64,000 bases of DNA, taken from NCBI RefSeq assembly GCF_019063845.1, contig NZ_CP077683.1, forward strand, positions 4,652,001-4,716,000, given 5' to 3'. Below, piece by piece: positions 55,400-64,000 of the stretch. The notes under the pieces were generated by a model. It saw only the letters and a program-made list of their open reading frames with translations, ran no database searches and was not told where the DNA came from. The translations under genes were made by a program, and so were the position numbers. This DNA is from Geomonas subterranea (GTDB taxonomy: Bacteria; Desulfobacterota; Desulfuromonadia; Geobacterales; Geobacteraceae). The first letter of the stretch is position 1. Each line of letters starts with the position of its first letter.

Positions 55400-56497
55400 A
55401 TGAAAGTCGGAATGGTCGGTTGGCGTGGCATGGTTGGCTCGGTTCTCATGCAGCGCATGCAGGAAGAGAACGATTTCGCAGGTGTTGAGCCGGTATTCTT
55501 CACCACTTCGCAGGTGGGGCAGCCCGCTCCGCTGAACGCGGGGACGCTGAAGGATGCGTCGGACATCAACGAACTGAAGAAGCTGGACGTGATCATCACC
55601 TGCCAGGGGGGCGATTACACCAAGGCCATCCGCCCGGAACTGAAGAAGGCCGGCTGGAACGGCTACTGGATCGACGCGGCGAGCACCCTGCGCATGGAAG
55701 ACGACGCGGTCATCATCCTCGACCCGATCAACCGCAACGTCATCGACGCGGCCCTCTCCAAGGGGATCAAGGACTACATCGGCGGCAACTGCACCGTGAG
55801 CCTCATGCTCATGGGGCTGGGCGGGCTCTTCAAGGCCGGCGTGGTTGAGTGGCTCTCCTCCATGACCTATCAGGCGGCCTCCGGCGCCGGGGCTCCCAAC
55901 ATGCGTGAGCTTCTCTCCCAGATGGGCGTCTTGCACGGCTCCGTGGCCGCGCAACTCGCCACCCCGGGCTCCGCGATCCTCGAGATCGACAAGAAGGTCA
56001 CCGCCACCCTGAGAAGCGCCGAGATGCCGACCAAGGAGTTCGGCTTCCCGCTGGCCGGCAGCGTCCTTCCCTGGATCGACCGCGAGGTCGAGGACGGCCA
56101 GAGCCGCGAGGAGTGGAAAGGGTACGCCGAGACCAACAAGATCCTCGGCGCGGTGAACCCGATCCCGGTGGACGGCATCTGCGTCCGCGTGGGGGCGATG
56201 CGCTGCCACAGCCAGGCGATCACCATGAAGCTCACCAAGGACATCCCGATCGCCGAGATCGAGGACATGATCAAAAACGACAACCAGTGGGTGAAGTTCA
56301 TCCCGAACAACAAGGCCGACTCCCTGGCGGGGCTCACCCCGGCAGCCGTTTCCGGGTCGCTGACCGTCCCGGTCGGCCGCGTTCGCAAGATGAAGATGGG
56401 GCCGCAGTACCTCTCCGCCTTCACCTGCGGCGATCAGCTCCTGTGGGGCGCCGCCGAGCCGCTGCGCCGCATGCTGCAGATTTTGAAGGAGCGTTAG
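55400..56497 (+). CDS. asd: Aspartate-semialdehyde dehydrogenase, E. coli type
   Basis: 365 aa. [19 protein letters not shown] (NADP loop near 7), [29 protein letters not shown] (active-site Cys near 134), [16 protein letters not shown] (near 156) and [12 protein letters not shown] (His near 274) match the Gram-negative Asd closely. It reduces aspartyl phosphate to the semialdehyde for lysine/diaminopimelate, threonine and methionine. A second, clearly different asd lies downstream (56637). A terminator at 56511 separates them. Confidence 0.95.
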   Translation: MKVGMVGWRGMVGSVLMQRMQEENDFAGVEPVFFTTSQVGQPAPLNAGTLKDASDINELKKLDVIITCQGGDYTKAIRPELKKAGWNGYWIDAASTLRMEDDAVIILDPINRNVIDAALSKGIKDYIGGNCTVSLMLMGLGGLFKAGVVEWLSSMTYQAASGAGAPNMRELLSQMGVLHGSVAAQLATPGSAILEIDKKVTATLRSAEMPTKEFGFPLAGSVLPWIDREVEDGQSREEWKGYAETNKILGAVNPIPVDGICVRVGAMRCHSQAITMKLTKDIPIAEIEDMIKNDNQWVKFIPNNKADSLAGLTPAAVSGSLTVPVGRVRKMKMGPQYLSAFTCGDQLLWGAAEPLRRMLQILKER

Positions 56498-56510
56498 GCT
56501 TCCGTCCCCC

Positions 56511-56536
56511 CGCCCCTTGGGGGAGGGGGCGTTTTC
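56511..56536 (+). terminator. Rho-independent terminator after the first asd
   Basis: CGCCCC (56511-56516) pairs with GGGGCG (56526-56531), then TTTT. Confidence 0.7.
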
Positions 56537-56636
56537 ACCGGTGTTGGTAAAAGGTAGAGCAGCAAGTTGCGGAGCGCGTCGCCCGGCTATAACTGGTGGC
56601 GCGCTCCCGTTTTTGTCTTGAGGAGATGTAACGAGT

Positions 56637-57656
56637 ATGAAGAAAACGTGGAATGTGGCAGTGGTGGGCGCGACCGGCGCCGTCGGCACACAGATGATCG
56701 AGTGCCTGGAAGAACGGAACTTCCCGGTGGGGAACATAAAATTCCTGGCCAGTGCGAGGAGCGCCGGGCAGGTGCTGGAGTTCAACGGCAAGCCGGTGCC
56801 GGTGGAGGAGCTGAAGCACGATTCCTTCGAGGGGATCGACATCGCGCTCTTCTCGGCGGGCGGGGCGCGTTCCGAGGAATTCTGTCCTTCCGCCGCCAAG
56901 GCGGGAGCCGTCTGCATCGACAACTCCAGCGCCTGGCGCATGGACCCGGACGTGCCGCTGGTGGTTCCCGAGGTTAACCCGCACGCCATCGCCGGCTACA
57001 GGAAGAAGGGGATCATCGCCAACCCGAACTGCTCCACCATTCAGATGGTGGTGGCCCTTAAGCCCCTGCATGACTTCGGCACCATCAAGAGGATCGTGGT
57101 CTCCACCTACCAGGCCGTCTCCGGAACGGGGAACAAGGCGATTGACGAGCTGCGCATCCAGACCGGCGAGCTTTTGAACTGCCGTCCGCCCAAGAACGAG
57201 GTCTATCCGCACCGCATCGCCTTCAACTGCCTGCCGCAGATCGATTCCTTCTGCGACAACGGTTACACCAAGGAAGAGATGAAGATGGTTAACGAGACCA
57301 GGAAGATCATGGAGGCCGACATCGCCACCACTGCGACCTGCGTCCGTGTTCCCGTCTTCTACGGCCACTCCGAGTCCGTCAATATCGAGACCGAGAAGAA
57401 GATCACCGTGGCCAAGGCGCGTGAACTCCTGGAGGACGCGCCGGGCGTGGAGCTGGTGGACAACCCGGCTAACGGCGAATATCCCATGCCGATGGACGTG
57501 GCGGGCGAGGACCTGACCCTGGTGGGGCGCATCCGCGAGGACGCCACCGTCAAGAACGGTCTGAACCTCTGGGTCGTCGCGGACAACCTGAGAAAGGGCG
57601 CCGCAACCAACGCCGTGCAGATCGCCGAGATACTGGTGGAGAAATATTTGAAGTAG
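56637..57656 (+). CDS. asd2: Aspartate-semialdehyde dehydrogenase, second type
   Basis: 339 aa with GGAG about 13 bases before ATG 56637. VAVVGATGAVGTQMIECLEER (near 7), LFSAGGARSEEFCPSAAKAG (near 70), IDNSSAWRMDPDVPLVVPEVNP (near 94), IIANPNCSTIQMVVALKPLH (active-site Cys near 130) and STYQAVSGTGNKAIDEL (near 159). This is the shorter ASADH lineage found in Gram-positive and many other bacteria, far from the E. coli type upstream. It would catalyse the same reaction. truA follows after a GC palindrome. Confidence 0.93.
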   Translation: MKKTWNVAVVGATGAVGTQMIECLEERNFPVGNIKFLASARSAGQVLEFNGKPVPVEELKHDSFEGIDIALFSAGGARSEEFCPSAAKAGAVCIDNSSAWRMDPDVPLVVPEVNPHAIAGYRKKGIIANPNCSTIQMVVALKPLHDFGTIKRIVVSTYQAVSGTGNKAIDELRIQTGELLNCRPPKNEVYPHRIAFNCLPQIDSFCDNGYTKEEMKMVNETRKIMEADIATTATCVRVPVFYGHSESVNIETEKKITVAKARELLEDAPGVELVDNPANGEYPMPMDVAGEDLTLVGRIREDATVKNGLNLWVVADNLRKGAATNAVQIAEILVEKYLK

Positions 57657-57664
57657 GGTCCATC

Positions 57665-57770
57665 CTCCCTCTCCCTCCGGGTGAGGGTCGGGGTGAGGGC
57701 GCTGCACCAGGCGTTTGGTCGGTTCGTGGCGACACCCTCACCCCCAGCCCCTCTCCCGGTGGGCGAGGGG
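57665..57770. repeat. GC-rich intergenic palindromes, CCCTCTCCC family (copy 5)
   Basis: CCCTCTCCCTCCGGGTGAGGG near 57668 and CACCCCCAGCCCCTCTCCCGGTGGGCGAGGGG near 57740 surround the start of a misleading truA extension that reads PHPQPLSRWARGE. Confidence 0.65.
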
Positions 57771-57798
57771 GGAATCGACGGGGCCACTCGAAAGGTAT

Positions 57799-58551
57799 AT
57801 GCGCAACATCAAGCTGATCATAGAGTACGACGGCACCGCCTACGCCGGCTGGCAGGTGCAGCCCAACGGGCTCACCGTCCAGGAGGTCATGGAAAAGGCG
57901 CTGGCCAGGATGCTCGGGGAGCATACCACCCTGCACGCCTCCGGCCGCACCGACGCCGGGGTGCACGCCCGCGGCATGGTGGCCTGCTTCAAGACCGAGC
58001 GCACCATGCCGCTGCGCGCCTTCCGCGAGGGGCTGAACACGCTGCTTCCCAGCGACATCGCAGTGCGCGACGCGGCCGAGGTGCCGCTCGACTTCCACCC
58101 GCGCTTCGACGCGCAGGGCAAGCACTACCGCTACACCATGCTGCTCGATGACCTCCGCTCGCCGCTGGTGCGCCACACCGCCTGGCGCCTCAAGGGGAAG
58201 CTCGATGTCGAGGCGATGCGCGAGGCATGCAGGCTCTTTGTCGGCGAGCACAACTTCGCCGCTTTCCGTGGCGCCAACTGCGCCGCCAAGACCACGGTGC
58301 GCCGCATCTACAGCATGGAACTGGTGCAGGAGGGGCGCCTGCTGCACCTGGACATCAACGGCAGCGGTTTCCTGAAGAACATGGTGCGCATCATCACCGG
58401 GACGCTCATCGAAGTGGGGCAGGGCAGGATGAGCTTGGCCGACGTAGCGCGCCTGCTCAAGGGGGGCGACAGGCAGAACGCCGGAATGACAGTCCCGCCC
58501 CAGGGGCTCTGCCTTATGCAGGTTTTCTACCCGGGGCAGAGCGGGGAATGA
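57799..58551 (+). CDS. truA: tRNA pseudouridine(38-40) synthase
   Basis: 250 aa; ATG 57799 chosen for GAAAGG 4 bases upstream; the longer frame only reads through the palindrome. IEYDGTAYAGWQVQPNGLTVQ (near 7), HASGRTDAGVHARGMVACF with the catalytic Asp near 54, and GSGFLKNMVRIITGTLIEVG (near 190) are TruA signatures. It modifies U38-40 in tRNA anticodon stems. Confidence 0.97.
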   Translation: MRNIKLIIEYDGTAYAGWQVQPNGLTVQEVMEKALARMLGEHTTLHASGRTDAGVHARGMVACFKTERTMPLRAFREGLNTLLPSDIAVRDAAEVPLDFHPRFDAQGKHYRYTMLLDDLRSPLVRHTAWRLKGKLDVEAMREACRLFVGEHNFAAFRGANCAAKTTVRRIYSMELVQEGRLLHLDINGSGFLKNMVRIITGTLIEVGQGRMSLADVARLLKGGDRQNAGMTVPPQGLCLMQVFYPGQSGE

Positions 58552-58594
58552 TGCCACTTTAATAGAGCGTTAATTCTCTCCCCGGTTTTTTGTC

Positions 58595-58623
58595 TTGACA
58601 TGGACGGACTAATCGATTAAATT
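58595..58623 (+). promoter_or_regulatory. Promoter of rplM-rpsI
   Basis: TTGACA at 58595-58600, 17-base spacer, TAAATT at 58618-58623; 45-base leader before ATG 58675. Confidence 0.75.
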
Positions 58624-58674
58624 CTCAATCTTCTGTAAGTTAATGTGCTAATTCCAGATAGCTGTGAGGTTTCA

Positions 58675-59103
58675 ATGAAGACGCAAGTTGCCAAAAAAGA
58701 AGAAGTTACCAGGGATTGGTACCTGGTTGATGTGGATAGCAAGGTGCTCGGCCGTGTCGCGACTGAAATCGCCAACGTGCTGCGCGGCAAGAACAAGCCG
58801 ACCTTCACCCCGAGCGTTGACACCGGCGACTTCGTCATTGTCGTGAACGCGGAGAAGATTGCCCTGACCGGCAATAAGTTTGCTAACAAGACCTACTACA
58901 GCCACTCTTCGTTCCCGGGCGGGCTGAAAGAGATCACCGCCGCCAAGCTCATCGACAAGAAGCCGGAAGAGCTGATCAAGAAAGCTGTCAAAGGCATGCT
59001 GCCCAAAAACAAGCTTGCCCGCCACATGCTGAAGAAGCTGAAGATCTACAGCGGCGGTGCTCACCCGCACGCGGCTCAGAATCCGAAGAATCTGAACATT
59101 TAA
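58675..59103 (+). CDS. rplM: 50S ribosomal protein L13
   Basis: 142 aa, the standard L13 length, from ATG 58675 with GAGGT upstream; an upstream GTG would add about ten residues with no support. [74 protein letters not shown] and [16 protein letters not shown] are all L13 hallmarks. Part of the L13-S9 operon; rpsI follows 22 bases later. Confidence 0.98.
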   Translation: MKTQVAKKEEVTRDWYLVDVDSKVLGRVATEIANVLRGKNKPTFTPSVDTGDFVIVVNAEKIALTGNKFANKTYYSHSSFPGGLKEITAAKLIDKKPEELIKKAVKGMLPKNKLARHMLKKLKIYSGGAHPHAAQNPKNLNI

Positions 59104-59125
59104 TTCGTTCATCAGGAGATAGAAA

Positions 59126-59515
59126 ATGGCAGTCAGCTTTTACGCAACTGGGAAAAGGAAGTCGTCCATCGCCAGGGTTTGGATCAAGCCGGGCAACGGC
59201 GAGATCATTGTAAATACCAAGACTCTTGACAGCTACTTCGGCCGCGAGACCTCCAAGATGGTGGTCATGCAGCCCCTCGAGTTGACCGAGAATGTCGGCA
59301 AGTTCGACATCTTCTGCACCGTCAAGGGCGGTGGCGACTCCGGCCAGGCCGGCGCCATCAAGCATGGCATCACCAAGGCCCTCATCGAGGCCGATGCCGA
59401 CCTGCGCGGTACCCTGAAGAAAGCCGGGTTCATCACCCGCGACTCGCGCATCAAGGAAAGAAAGAAGTACGGCAAGAAGGCGGCACGCGCCAGCTTCCAG
59501 TTCTCCAAGCGTTAA
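59126..59515 (+). CDS. rpsI: 30S ribosomal protein S9
   Basis: 129 aa, full length, with AGGAGA 8 bases upstream. [21 protein letters not shown] at the start, [19 protein letters not shown] in the middle, and the basic C-terminal tail [18 protein letters not shown] are S9 signatures; that tail reaches the P-site tRNA. Confidence 0.98.
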   Translation: MAVSFYATGKRKSSIARVWIKPGNGEIIVNTKTLDSYFGRETSKMVVMQPLELTENVGKFDIFCTVKGGGDSGQAGAIKHGITKALIEADADLRGTLKKAGFITRDSRIKERKKYGKKAARASFQFSKR

Positions 59516-59546
59516 TCCGCTGCCGGGGACGATTGCTGTCTGTATT

Positions 59547-59581
59547 GCAAAGGGGGAATCCGTCAGGGTTCCTCCTTTTGC
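59547..59581 (+). terminator. Terminator after rpsI
   Basis: GCAAAGGGGGAA pairs with TTCCTCCTTTTGC, with one bulge, then TGTTTC. Confidence 0.55.
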
Positions 59582-59600
59582 TGTTTCAAAAACCCTTAAA

Positions 59601-59716
59601 CTAAAACCGTTGGCCACGGAGAAAATCTGAGGACATCTGAGAAAACCAAAAACAAAAAGGTTTTGCTTCTCTCAGATTTCCTCCGACGTTCTCCGCGGCT
59701 ACCGGTTTTGAGGTTT
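59601..59716. repeat. 116-bp nested inverted repeat (copy 1, upstream of argC)
   Basis: Outer arms AAAACCG and CGGTTTT, middle arms GCCACGGAGAA and TTCTCCGCGGC, inner arms CTGAGA and TCTCAG, around an A/T-rich loop; a long imperfect hairpin. A second copy lies at 60834-60948, on the other side of argC. Confidence 0.8.
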
Positions 59717-59790
59717 AGGGTGTCAAGTCCGTAGGAGCTGTGCTAACATCAAGCTCCTATTCTTTCAGATGTAAGTAGAGGAGGACCTTC

Positions 59791-60831
59791 ATGATCAAGG
59801 TTGCCATCGTCGGTGCCAGCGGCTATACCGGCGTCGAACTTATCCGTATCCTGCATGCCCACCCCGAGGTCGCCGTCACCTGCGTCACCTCCGAGCAGAG
59901 CGCCGGGCGCCCGGTGAGCGACGTGTTCCCCACCCTGCGCGGCAGGTGTGATCTCGTCCTGGAGAATCTGGAGCCGGTCGGGATCGCCGGGCAGGTGGAC
60001 ATGGTCTTCACCGCGCTGCCGCACAAGGCGGCCATGGCGGTGGTGCCGACGTTCCTGAAGATGGGCAAGGACGTGGTCGATCTCTCCGCCGACTACCGGC
60101 TGCACGATGCGGACGTGTACGGAAGGTGGTACGAAAAGCACCTGACCCCGGAGCTGCTGTCCCAGGCGGTCTACGGTCTTCCCGAGCTGCGCCGCGACAA
60201 GATCCGCGAGGCGAGCCTGGTCGCCAATCCCGGCTGCTACCCCACCAGCGTCATCCTCGGTCTGGCCCCGCTGTTGAAGGGGAAGGTGATCGACCCGAAG
60301 AGCATCATCGTCGATGCGAAGTCCGGGACCTCCGGCGCCGGGCGTAGCGCCAAGGTGGATAACCTCTTCTGCGAGGTGAACGAGGGGTTCAAGGCTTACG
60401 GCGTGGGGGGCGTGCATCGCCACATCCCCGAGATCGAGCAGGAACTCTCGCTTCTGGCCGGCAATCCGCTCACGATCTCGTTTACTCCGCACCTGGTTCC
60501 GATGGACCGCGGCATCCTGTCCACCATCTACAGTGTCCCGACCGGAAAGGTGAGCGCGGCGGAACTGATCACCCTGTACCAGGCCTTCTATGAGGGCGAG
60601 CCGTTCGTCAGGGTGCTTCCAGAGGGAGTGCTCCCCTCCACGGCGCACGTCAGGGGTTCCAACTTCTGCGACATCGGCGTTGTGGTGGACGACCGTACCG
60701 GCAGGATCATCGTGGTTTCCGCCATCGACAACCTGGTGAAAGGTGCCTCCGGGCAGGCGGTTCAGAACATGAACCTCATGTGTGGGCTTCCCGAAACCCT
60801 CGGCCTCGATTTCGTGGGGATCTTCCCGTAA
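59791..60831 (+). CDS. argC: N-acetyl-gamma-glutamyl-phosphate reductase
   Basis: 346 aa, normal length, with GGAGG 8 bases before ATG 59791. [18 protein letters not shown] (near 4), [13 protein letters not shown] (near 95), [20 protein letters not shown] with the active-site Cys near 150, and [13 protein letters not shown] (near 210) are ArgC marks. It reduces N-acetylglutamyl phosphate in arginine synthesis. It is the only arg gene in the window and lies between two copies of the 116-bp inverted repeat. Confidence 0.97.
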   Translation: MIKVAIVGASGYTGVELIRILHAHPEVAVTCVTSEQSAGRPVSDVFPTLRGRCDLVLENLEPVGIAGQVDMVFTALPHKAAMAVVPTFLKMGKDVVDLSADYRLHDADVYGRWYEKHLTPELLSQAVYGLPELRRDKIREASLVANPGCYPTSVILGLAPLLKGKVIDPKSIIVDAKSGTSGAGRSAKVDNLFCEVNEGFKAYGVGGVHRHIPEIEQELSLLAGNPLTISFTPHLVPMDRGILSTIYSVPTGKVSAAELITLYQAFYEGEPFVRVLPEGVLPSTAHVRGSNFCDIGVVVDDRTGRIIVVSAIDNLVKGASGQAVQNMNLMCGLPETLGLDFVGIFP

Positions 60832-60833
60832 AG

Positions 60834-60948
60834 TCAAAACCATTGGCCACGGAGAAAATCTGAGGACATCTGAGAAAATAAAAAACAGATAAGTTTTGCT
60901 TCTCTCAGATTCTCTCCGAAGTTCTCCGTGGCTGACGGTTTTAAGGTT
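60834..60948. repeat. 116-bp nested inverted repeat (copy 2, downstream of argC)
   Basis: Same layout as 59601-59716, about 80-85% alike by eye: AAAACC/GGTTTT outer arms, CCACGGAGAA/TTCTCCGTGG middle arms. Its right end carries the AAGG used as ribosome-binding site by the next gene. Confidence 0.8.
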
Positions 60949-60951
60949 CAT

Positions 60952-62757
60952 ATGAAACAGGCACGACCCAAGCAGTCTCCTTCCCGGTTCCTCCCCATCA
61001 CCCTCTCCGAAGCAAAGGCTCGCGGCTGGAACGAACTCGACGTCATCTTCGTCTCCGGCGACGCCTACGTGGATCATCCATCTTTCGGAATCCCGCTGCT
61101 CGCGCGGCTCCTGGAATCGAAGGGGCTCCGGGTCGGCATCATCCCTCAGCCCGACTGGCGCAGCAAAGAGCCTTTCATGGCGCTCGGGCGCCCGCGCATG
61201 TTCTTCGCGGTAGCCGCCGGCGCCATGGATTCGATGGTTGCGCACTACACGCCGGCGCGGAAACTGCGCCGCGACGACGCGTACACTCCCGGCAACCGCC
61301 ACGGTGCGCGCCCCAACCGCGCGACCATCATCTACACCTCCCGCCTCAAGGAAGCCTACCGTGACGTCCCGGTGGTGATCGGCGGCATCGAGGCGAGCCT
61401 CAGGCGCTTCGCCCACTACGACTTCTGGGAAGACAAGGTGCGCCGCTCCGCGCTCATCGATGCCAAGGCCGACCTGCTCATCTACGGCATGGGCGAGAGC
61501 CCCCTTCTCGAGCTGGTTCAGAGGCTGCAAAAGGGGGAGCCGTTCTCCTCCATACGCGACATTCGTGGCACGGCCTACCCCACGTCGGCCGCGCCGGAAA
61601 CGGGCCCCGACTTGGTGGAGCTTCCGAGCTACGAGGAGGTGGCCGCCGACAAAGCCGCCTATGCCCGGTCGTTCCGCCTGCTGTCGGGGGAACAGAACCC
61701 CGGTTGCGCCAGGACTGTGGTCCAGCGCCACGCCCAGCGTTACCTGGTCTGCAATCCTCCGGCGTTACCGCTTTCCGGGCAGGCGCTGGACGCGCTCTAC
61801 GCGCTCCCCTTCGTGAAAGCCCCGCACCCGGGCTACAAGGAAACGATCCCGGCTTACGAGCAGATCCGCAACTCGATTACCACGCACCGCGGTTGTTTCG
61901 GCGGCTGCGCCTTCTGCGCCATCACTCATCACCAGGGAAAGACGATCCAGTCCCGCAGTGAGCAGAGCGTGTTGCAGGAGTTGGAGCGGTTGGCGGCTCT
62001 TCCCTGGTTCCGCGGCAGCGTGAGCGACCTGGGCGGGCCGACCGCCAACATGTTCGGCCTATCCTGCGGCAACCCCGAGGCAGGCGCCAAGTGCCGCCGC
62101 GACAGCTGCCTGTTCCCGAAGATATGTAAGAACCTCGTCACCGACGACGCCGGCAGTTCCAGGCTCCTCGCCAAGGCCCGCCGCATCTCCGGCGTGAAGC
62201 ACGTCGCCGTTTCGTCGGGGGTGCGCTACGACCTGATGGAGCGTCAGCCCCGGTACCTGCGCGAGTTGGTCTCGCACCACGTGAGCGGCCTCTTGAAGGT
62301 AGCGCCGGAGCATCTTGCCGATCGCGTCACGTCGGTGATGCGCAAGCCGGGGCACGACTGCTTCGACCGTTTCCGGGATTCATTCCAGAAGGAGAGCGCC
62401 AAGGCGGGGAAGAGGCAGTACATCGTGCCGTACTTCATCTCCGGGCATCCCGGCTGCACGCTGTCGGACATGGTGGATCTCGCCCTGATGCTGAAGCGGT
62501 GGGGGATGCGGGTGGAGCAGGTGCAGGATTTCACTCCTACCCCGGGGACGCTCTCTACCTGCATCTATCACACGGGTGTGGATCCCTTTACCGGGGAGAA
62601 GGTCTACGTGGCGCGGACGGACCGGGAAAAGGGGCTGCAGAAGTCGCTGCTTTTGTACCACGTGCCTGAGGAAAGGAAGAACTGCCTGGCGGCGCTTAAG
62701 GAGTGTGGCCGGGAGGATGCCGCGGTTGAATTGTTCGGGCCGAACAACAGGAGGTAG
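60952..62757 (+). CDS. ygiQ: YgiQ-family radical SAM protein
   Basis: 601 aa from ATG 60952, with AAGG 6 bases upstream; GTG 60928 falls inside the inverted repeat. N-terminal UPF0313 region: [21 protein letters not shown] near 40, [21 protein letters not shown] near 145. The radical SAM core has [19 protein letters not shown] (CX3CX2C, near 310) and [14 protein letters not shown] (near 450). Substrate unknown; YgiQ proteins are widespread but uncharacterised. A small YciI gene follows 2 bases later. Confidence 0.92.
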   Translation: MKQARPKQSPSRFLPITLSEAKARGWNELDVIFVSGDAYVDHPSFGIPLLARLLESKGLRVGIIPQPDWRSKEPFMALGRPRMFFAVAAGAMDSMVAHYTPARKLRRDDAYTPGNRHGARPNRATIIYTSRLKEAYRDVPVVIGGIEASLRRFAHYDFWEDKVRRSALIDAKADLLIYGMGESPLLELVQRLQKGEPFSSIRDIRGTAYPTSAAPETGPDLVELPSYEEVAADKAAYARSFRLLSGEQNPGCARTVVQRHAQRYLVCNPPALPLSGQALDALYALPFVKAPHPGYKETIPAYEQIRNSITTHRGCFGGCAFCAITHHQGKTIQSRSEQSVLQELERLAALPWFRGSVSDLGGPTANMFGLSCGNPEAGAKCRRDSCLFPKICKNLVTDDAGSSRLLAKARRISGVKHVAVSSGVRYDLMERQPRYLRELVSHHVSGLLKVAPEHLADRVTSVMRKPGHDCFDRFRDSFQKESAKAGKRQYIVPYFISGHPGCTLSDMVDLALMLKRWGMRVEQVQDFTPTPGTLSTCIYHTGVDPFTGEKVYVARTDREKGLQKSLLLYHVPEERKNCLAALKECGREDAAVELFGPNNRR

Positions 62758-62759
62758 CC

Positions 62760-63059
62760 ATGCATTATCTGTTGCTGTATGAAGTCGCTCCGGATTACCT
62801 GGAGCGCAGGGGCGAGTTTCGCGCGGAACACCTGGCCCTGGCCTGGGAGTCGGCGCAGCGTGGAGAGTTGATTCTTGGTGGTGCGCTCACCGATCCGGCC
62901 GACGGCGCGGTCCTCCTCTTCACGGCCGACACCCCCGAAGTGCCGGCTGCTTTCGCCAAGGCCGACCCGTACGTCCTGAACGGTTTGGTGGCGAAGTGGA
63001 CAGTGCGCGGGTGGCATACCGTGGTCGGCGAGCTGGCCCACGCACCGGTTCACCCCTAG
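62760..63059 (+). CDS. YciI-like small protein
   Basis: 99 aa with AGGAGG 7 bases upstream. HYLLLYEVAPDYLERRGEFRAEHL near 2 and LILGGALTDPADGAVLLF near 38, then DPYVLNGLVAKWTVRGWHTV near 69 match the YciI ferredoxin-like fold with its conserved His/Asp pair. Function unclear in the family. Co-translated with the radical SAM gene. Confidence 0.9.
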   Translation: MHYLLLYEVAPDYLERRGEFRAEHLALAWESAQRGELILGGALTDPADGAVLLFTADTPEVPAAFAKADPYVLNGLVAKWTVRGWHTVVGELAHAPVHP

Positions 63060-63066
63060 CTTTCCC

Positions 63067-63348
63067 CTAGAGAGGTCGCGGCAGGAAAGGTCCGGCAGGG
63101 GCCGCAGCAAGCGCGGCGCCGCGCTGCTCCGCGACGCCAGCTGACCTCATCTGCAATTCCGCTGTTTCGAGAGCCTCCGCCAGCGCCGGTTCCCCTTTGG
63201 AGAGCTCGAAGCTGCTTCCTTGGCGCACCAGGTAATCCCTGCCGTCCCCCTTCGTGAGCCAGATGGTCCCGGTGAGGCAGCGCAAGGTGAGGCCGTAGGC
63301 CCCTCCGGCGAGGTTCAACAGTTCCCCTTTTCCTAGCAAACACTCCAT
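63067..63348 (-). CDS. DUF2917 domain protein
   Basis: 93 aa with AGGGAGG 7 bases before ATG 63348. GELLNLAGGAYGLTLRCLTGTIWLTKGDGRDYLVRQGSSF (pieces within residues 8-47) is the DUF2917 pattern, a small beta domain of unknown function. It converges with the YciI gene, 7 bases apart. Confidence 0.85.
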   Translation of the reverse strand: MECLLGKGELLNLAGGAYGLTLRCLTGTIWLTKGDGRDYLVRQGSSFELSKGEPALAEALETAELQMRSAGVAEQRGAALAAAPAGPFLPRPL

Positions 63349-63870
63349 GGCGTCCTCCCTTTGTTTTAGCTGTGTCCACTATAGCCGTGCTTCATCTATG
63401 AGTACAGACACAGGAAAAGCGATTTCATGCCATGACAGTCGCGGGAAACTGTCACTGTATCCGCCGGAAAGGAGGTTGACTGTACCCTCGTTTCCCCGTC
63501 TTGTCGTGGGGTGCGTTCACCTCTTTGGATTGGGCCGAACCTTTCTCACTCAAAGGGGCCGATGGTCCCAGATTGAAGAGATATCGAGTCGTGTCCGAGT
63601 GCGCCACCGGGGGGGATAAAAGATGGATGGCAACGATAACATTGAAGAAAGCGGTTGCATCGGGGAAAAAGTGCTGGTATAGTCTCGCCTTCTTGCCCGC
63701 CCCGGTGGCTGGCAGGGGGAAAAGGTTTCGGCTGTATACGACATGCGGCGGAAAATAATTCGCACCGCGAGAAAAAAGATGTTGACAGTGAGACTCTTTT
63801 GCTTTAGAACAGGGATTCGCTTCGCAACACAAGGCGGGAAGCGAAAAGGGTAGCGGATGGTAGCGAATCA
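63349..63870. other. 522-base region upstream of the tRNA cluster
   Basis: No convincing gene; the open frames here have no ribosome-binding site or recognisable sequence. It holds two promoter-like pairs for the tRNAs: TTGCAT (63655-63660) with TATAGT (63678-63683), 17-base spacer, and TTGACA (63782-63787) with TAGAAC (63805-63810), 17-base spacer. Confidence 0.6.
63782..63810 (+). promoter_or_regulatory. Promoter of the tRNA cluster
   Basis: TTGACA at 63782, 17-base spacer, TAGAAC at 63805; a second candidate lies upstream at 63655-63683. Confidence 0.65.
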
Positions 63871-63946
63871 GCTGGCGTAGCTCAACTGGTAGAGCAGCTG
63901 ACTTGTAATCAGCAGGTTGCGGGTTCGAGTCCCATCGTCAGCTCCA
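63871..63946 (+). tRNA. tRNA-Thr (anticodon TGT)
   Basis: Complete 76-base cloverleaf. Acceptor GCTGGCG pairs with CGTCAGC (one G-T pair), D-arm GCTC/GAGC, anticodon arm GCTGA-CTTGTAA-TCAGC with anticodon TGT, T-arm GCGGG-TTCGAGT-CCCAT region, discriminator T and encoded CCA. Confidence 0.97.
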
Positions 63947-63977
63947 GATTGAAAAGTAAATAGCCTCACTTCTGTCT

Positions 63978-64000
63978 GGAGGGATTCCCGAGCGGCCAAA
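63978..64000 (+). tRNA. tRNA-Tyr (5' part, cut by window end)
   Basis: Starts GGAGGGATTCCCGAGCGGCC, the usual 5' end of bacterial tRNA-Tyr; the anticodon lies outside. tRNA-Thr followed by tRNA-Tyr, often before tRNA-Gly and tuf, is a known arrangement. Confidence 0.75.

Noticed and set aside
63501-63758. 85-codon open frame before the tRNAs
   Set aside because: No ribosome-binding site, no recognisable features, overlaps the tRNA promoter region.

Overview
The window is a gene-dense, high-GC chromosomal segment from a Gram-negative bacterium, most likely a Geobacteraceae member (Geobacter, Citrifermentans or Geomonas type; family fairly sure, genus inferred). The signs are LPS and hopanoid genes, a full lptC-lptA-lptB-rpoN-hpf-hprK-rapZ-PTS block, class I fumarase, a menaquinone methyltransferase, several two-component and HD-GYP genes, and many short GC-rich intergenic palindromes. 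I see no prophage, CRISPR array or plasmid module. The only mobile-type gene is a REP-associated transposase (RAYT).

Layout. 1-6 kb: nucleotide-sugar and LPS-core genes (UDP-glucuronate epimerase tail, hldE, gmd, fcl), interrupted by a RAYT gene with its REP palindromes. 6-15 kb: LPS export genes, sigma-54, hibernation factor, HPr kinase, RapZ, EIIA-Man, HPr and Enzyme I, a regulatory PTS without a sugar permease. 14.8-18.5 kb: hopanoid side-chain genes (hpnG, hpnJ, hpnK and a small DMT-type membrane protein). 18.6-26.5 kb: DUF3108 protein, asnS, two small exported proteins, a 21-bp tandem repeat array, an HD-GYP response regulator, a MerR-like mini-protein, CheX and fumarase. 26.6-30.5 kb: a fadL plus lipase-lipoprotein operon. 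31-37 kb: methyltransferases, a diadenylate cyclase fused to a YbbR domain, a LysM-NlpC/P60 hydrolase and a B12/radical-SAM-TPR protein. 37-46.5 kb (minus strand): a lipoprotein, an AsmA-like protein, an NtrY-like kinase, lpxC, a UbiB-family kinase and a phasin-like protein. 46.6-53.8 kb: an orphan GspE/PilB-type ATPase, msrA, a hybrid kinase, glgC and a ChaN-PDZ lipoprotein. 54-63 kb: leuB, two different asd genes in tandem, truA, rplM-rpsI, argC, a YgiQ-family radical SAM protein, a YciI-like protein and a DUF2917 protein. The window ends in a tRNA cluster (Thr, start of Tyr).

A common theme is the cell envelope: sugar precursors, LPS synthesis (lpxC) and export (lptABC), hopanoids, lipid uptake and lipase, an AsmA-like protein and a wall hydrolase. 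The hprK/rapZ/PTS block looks regulatory. Three families of intergenic palindromes recur: a REP of the GGGGCGAATAAT type tied to the RAYT, a CCCTCTCCC-type GC palindrome at five places, and a 116-bp nested inverted repeat on both sides of argC. The most unusual items are the REP copy inside the RAYT coding sequence with a 78-bp duplication of its 3' end, the CdaA-YbbR fusion, the 21-bp array, the tandem non-identical asd genes, and two promoters placed so close to start codons that near-leaderless transcripts are predicted. Promoters, terminators and start choices were read by eye.
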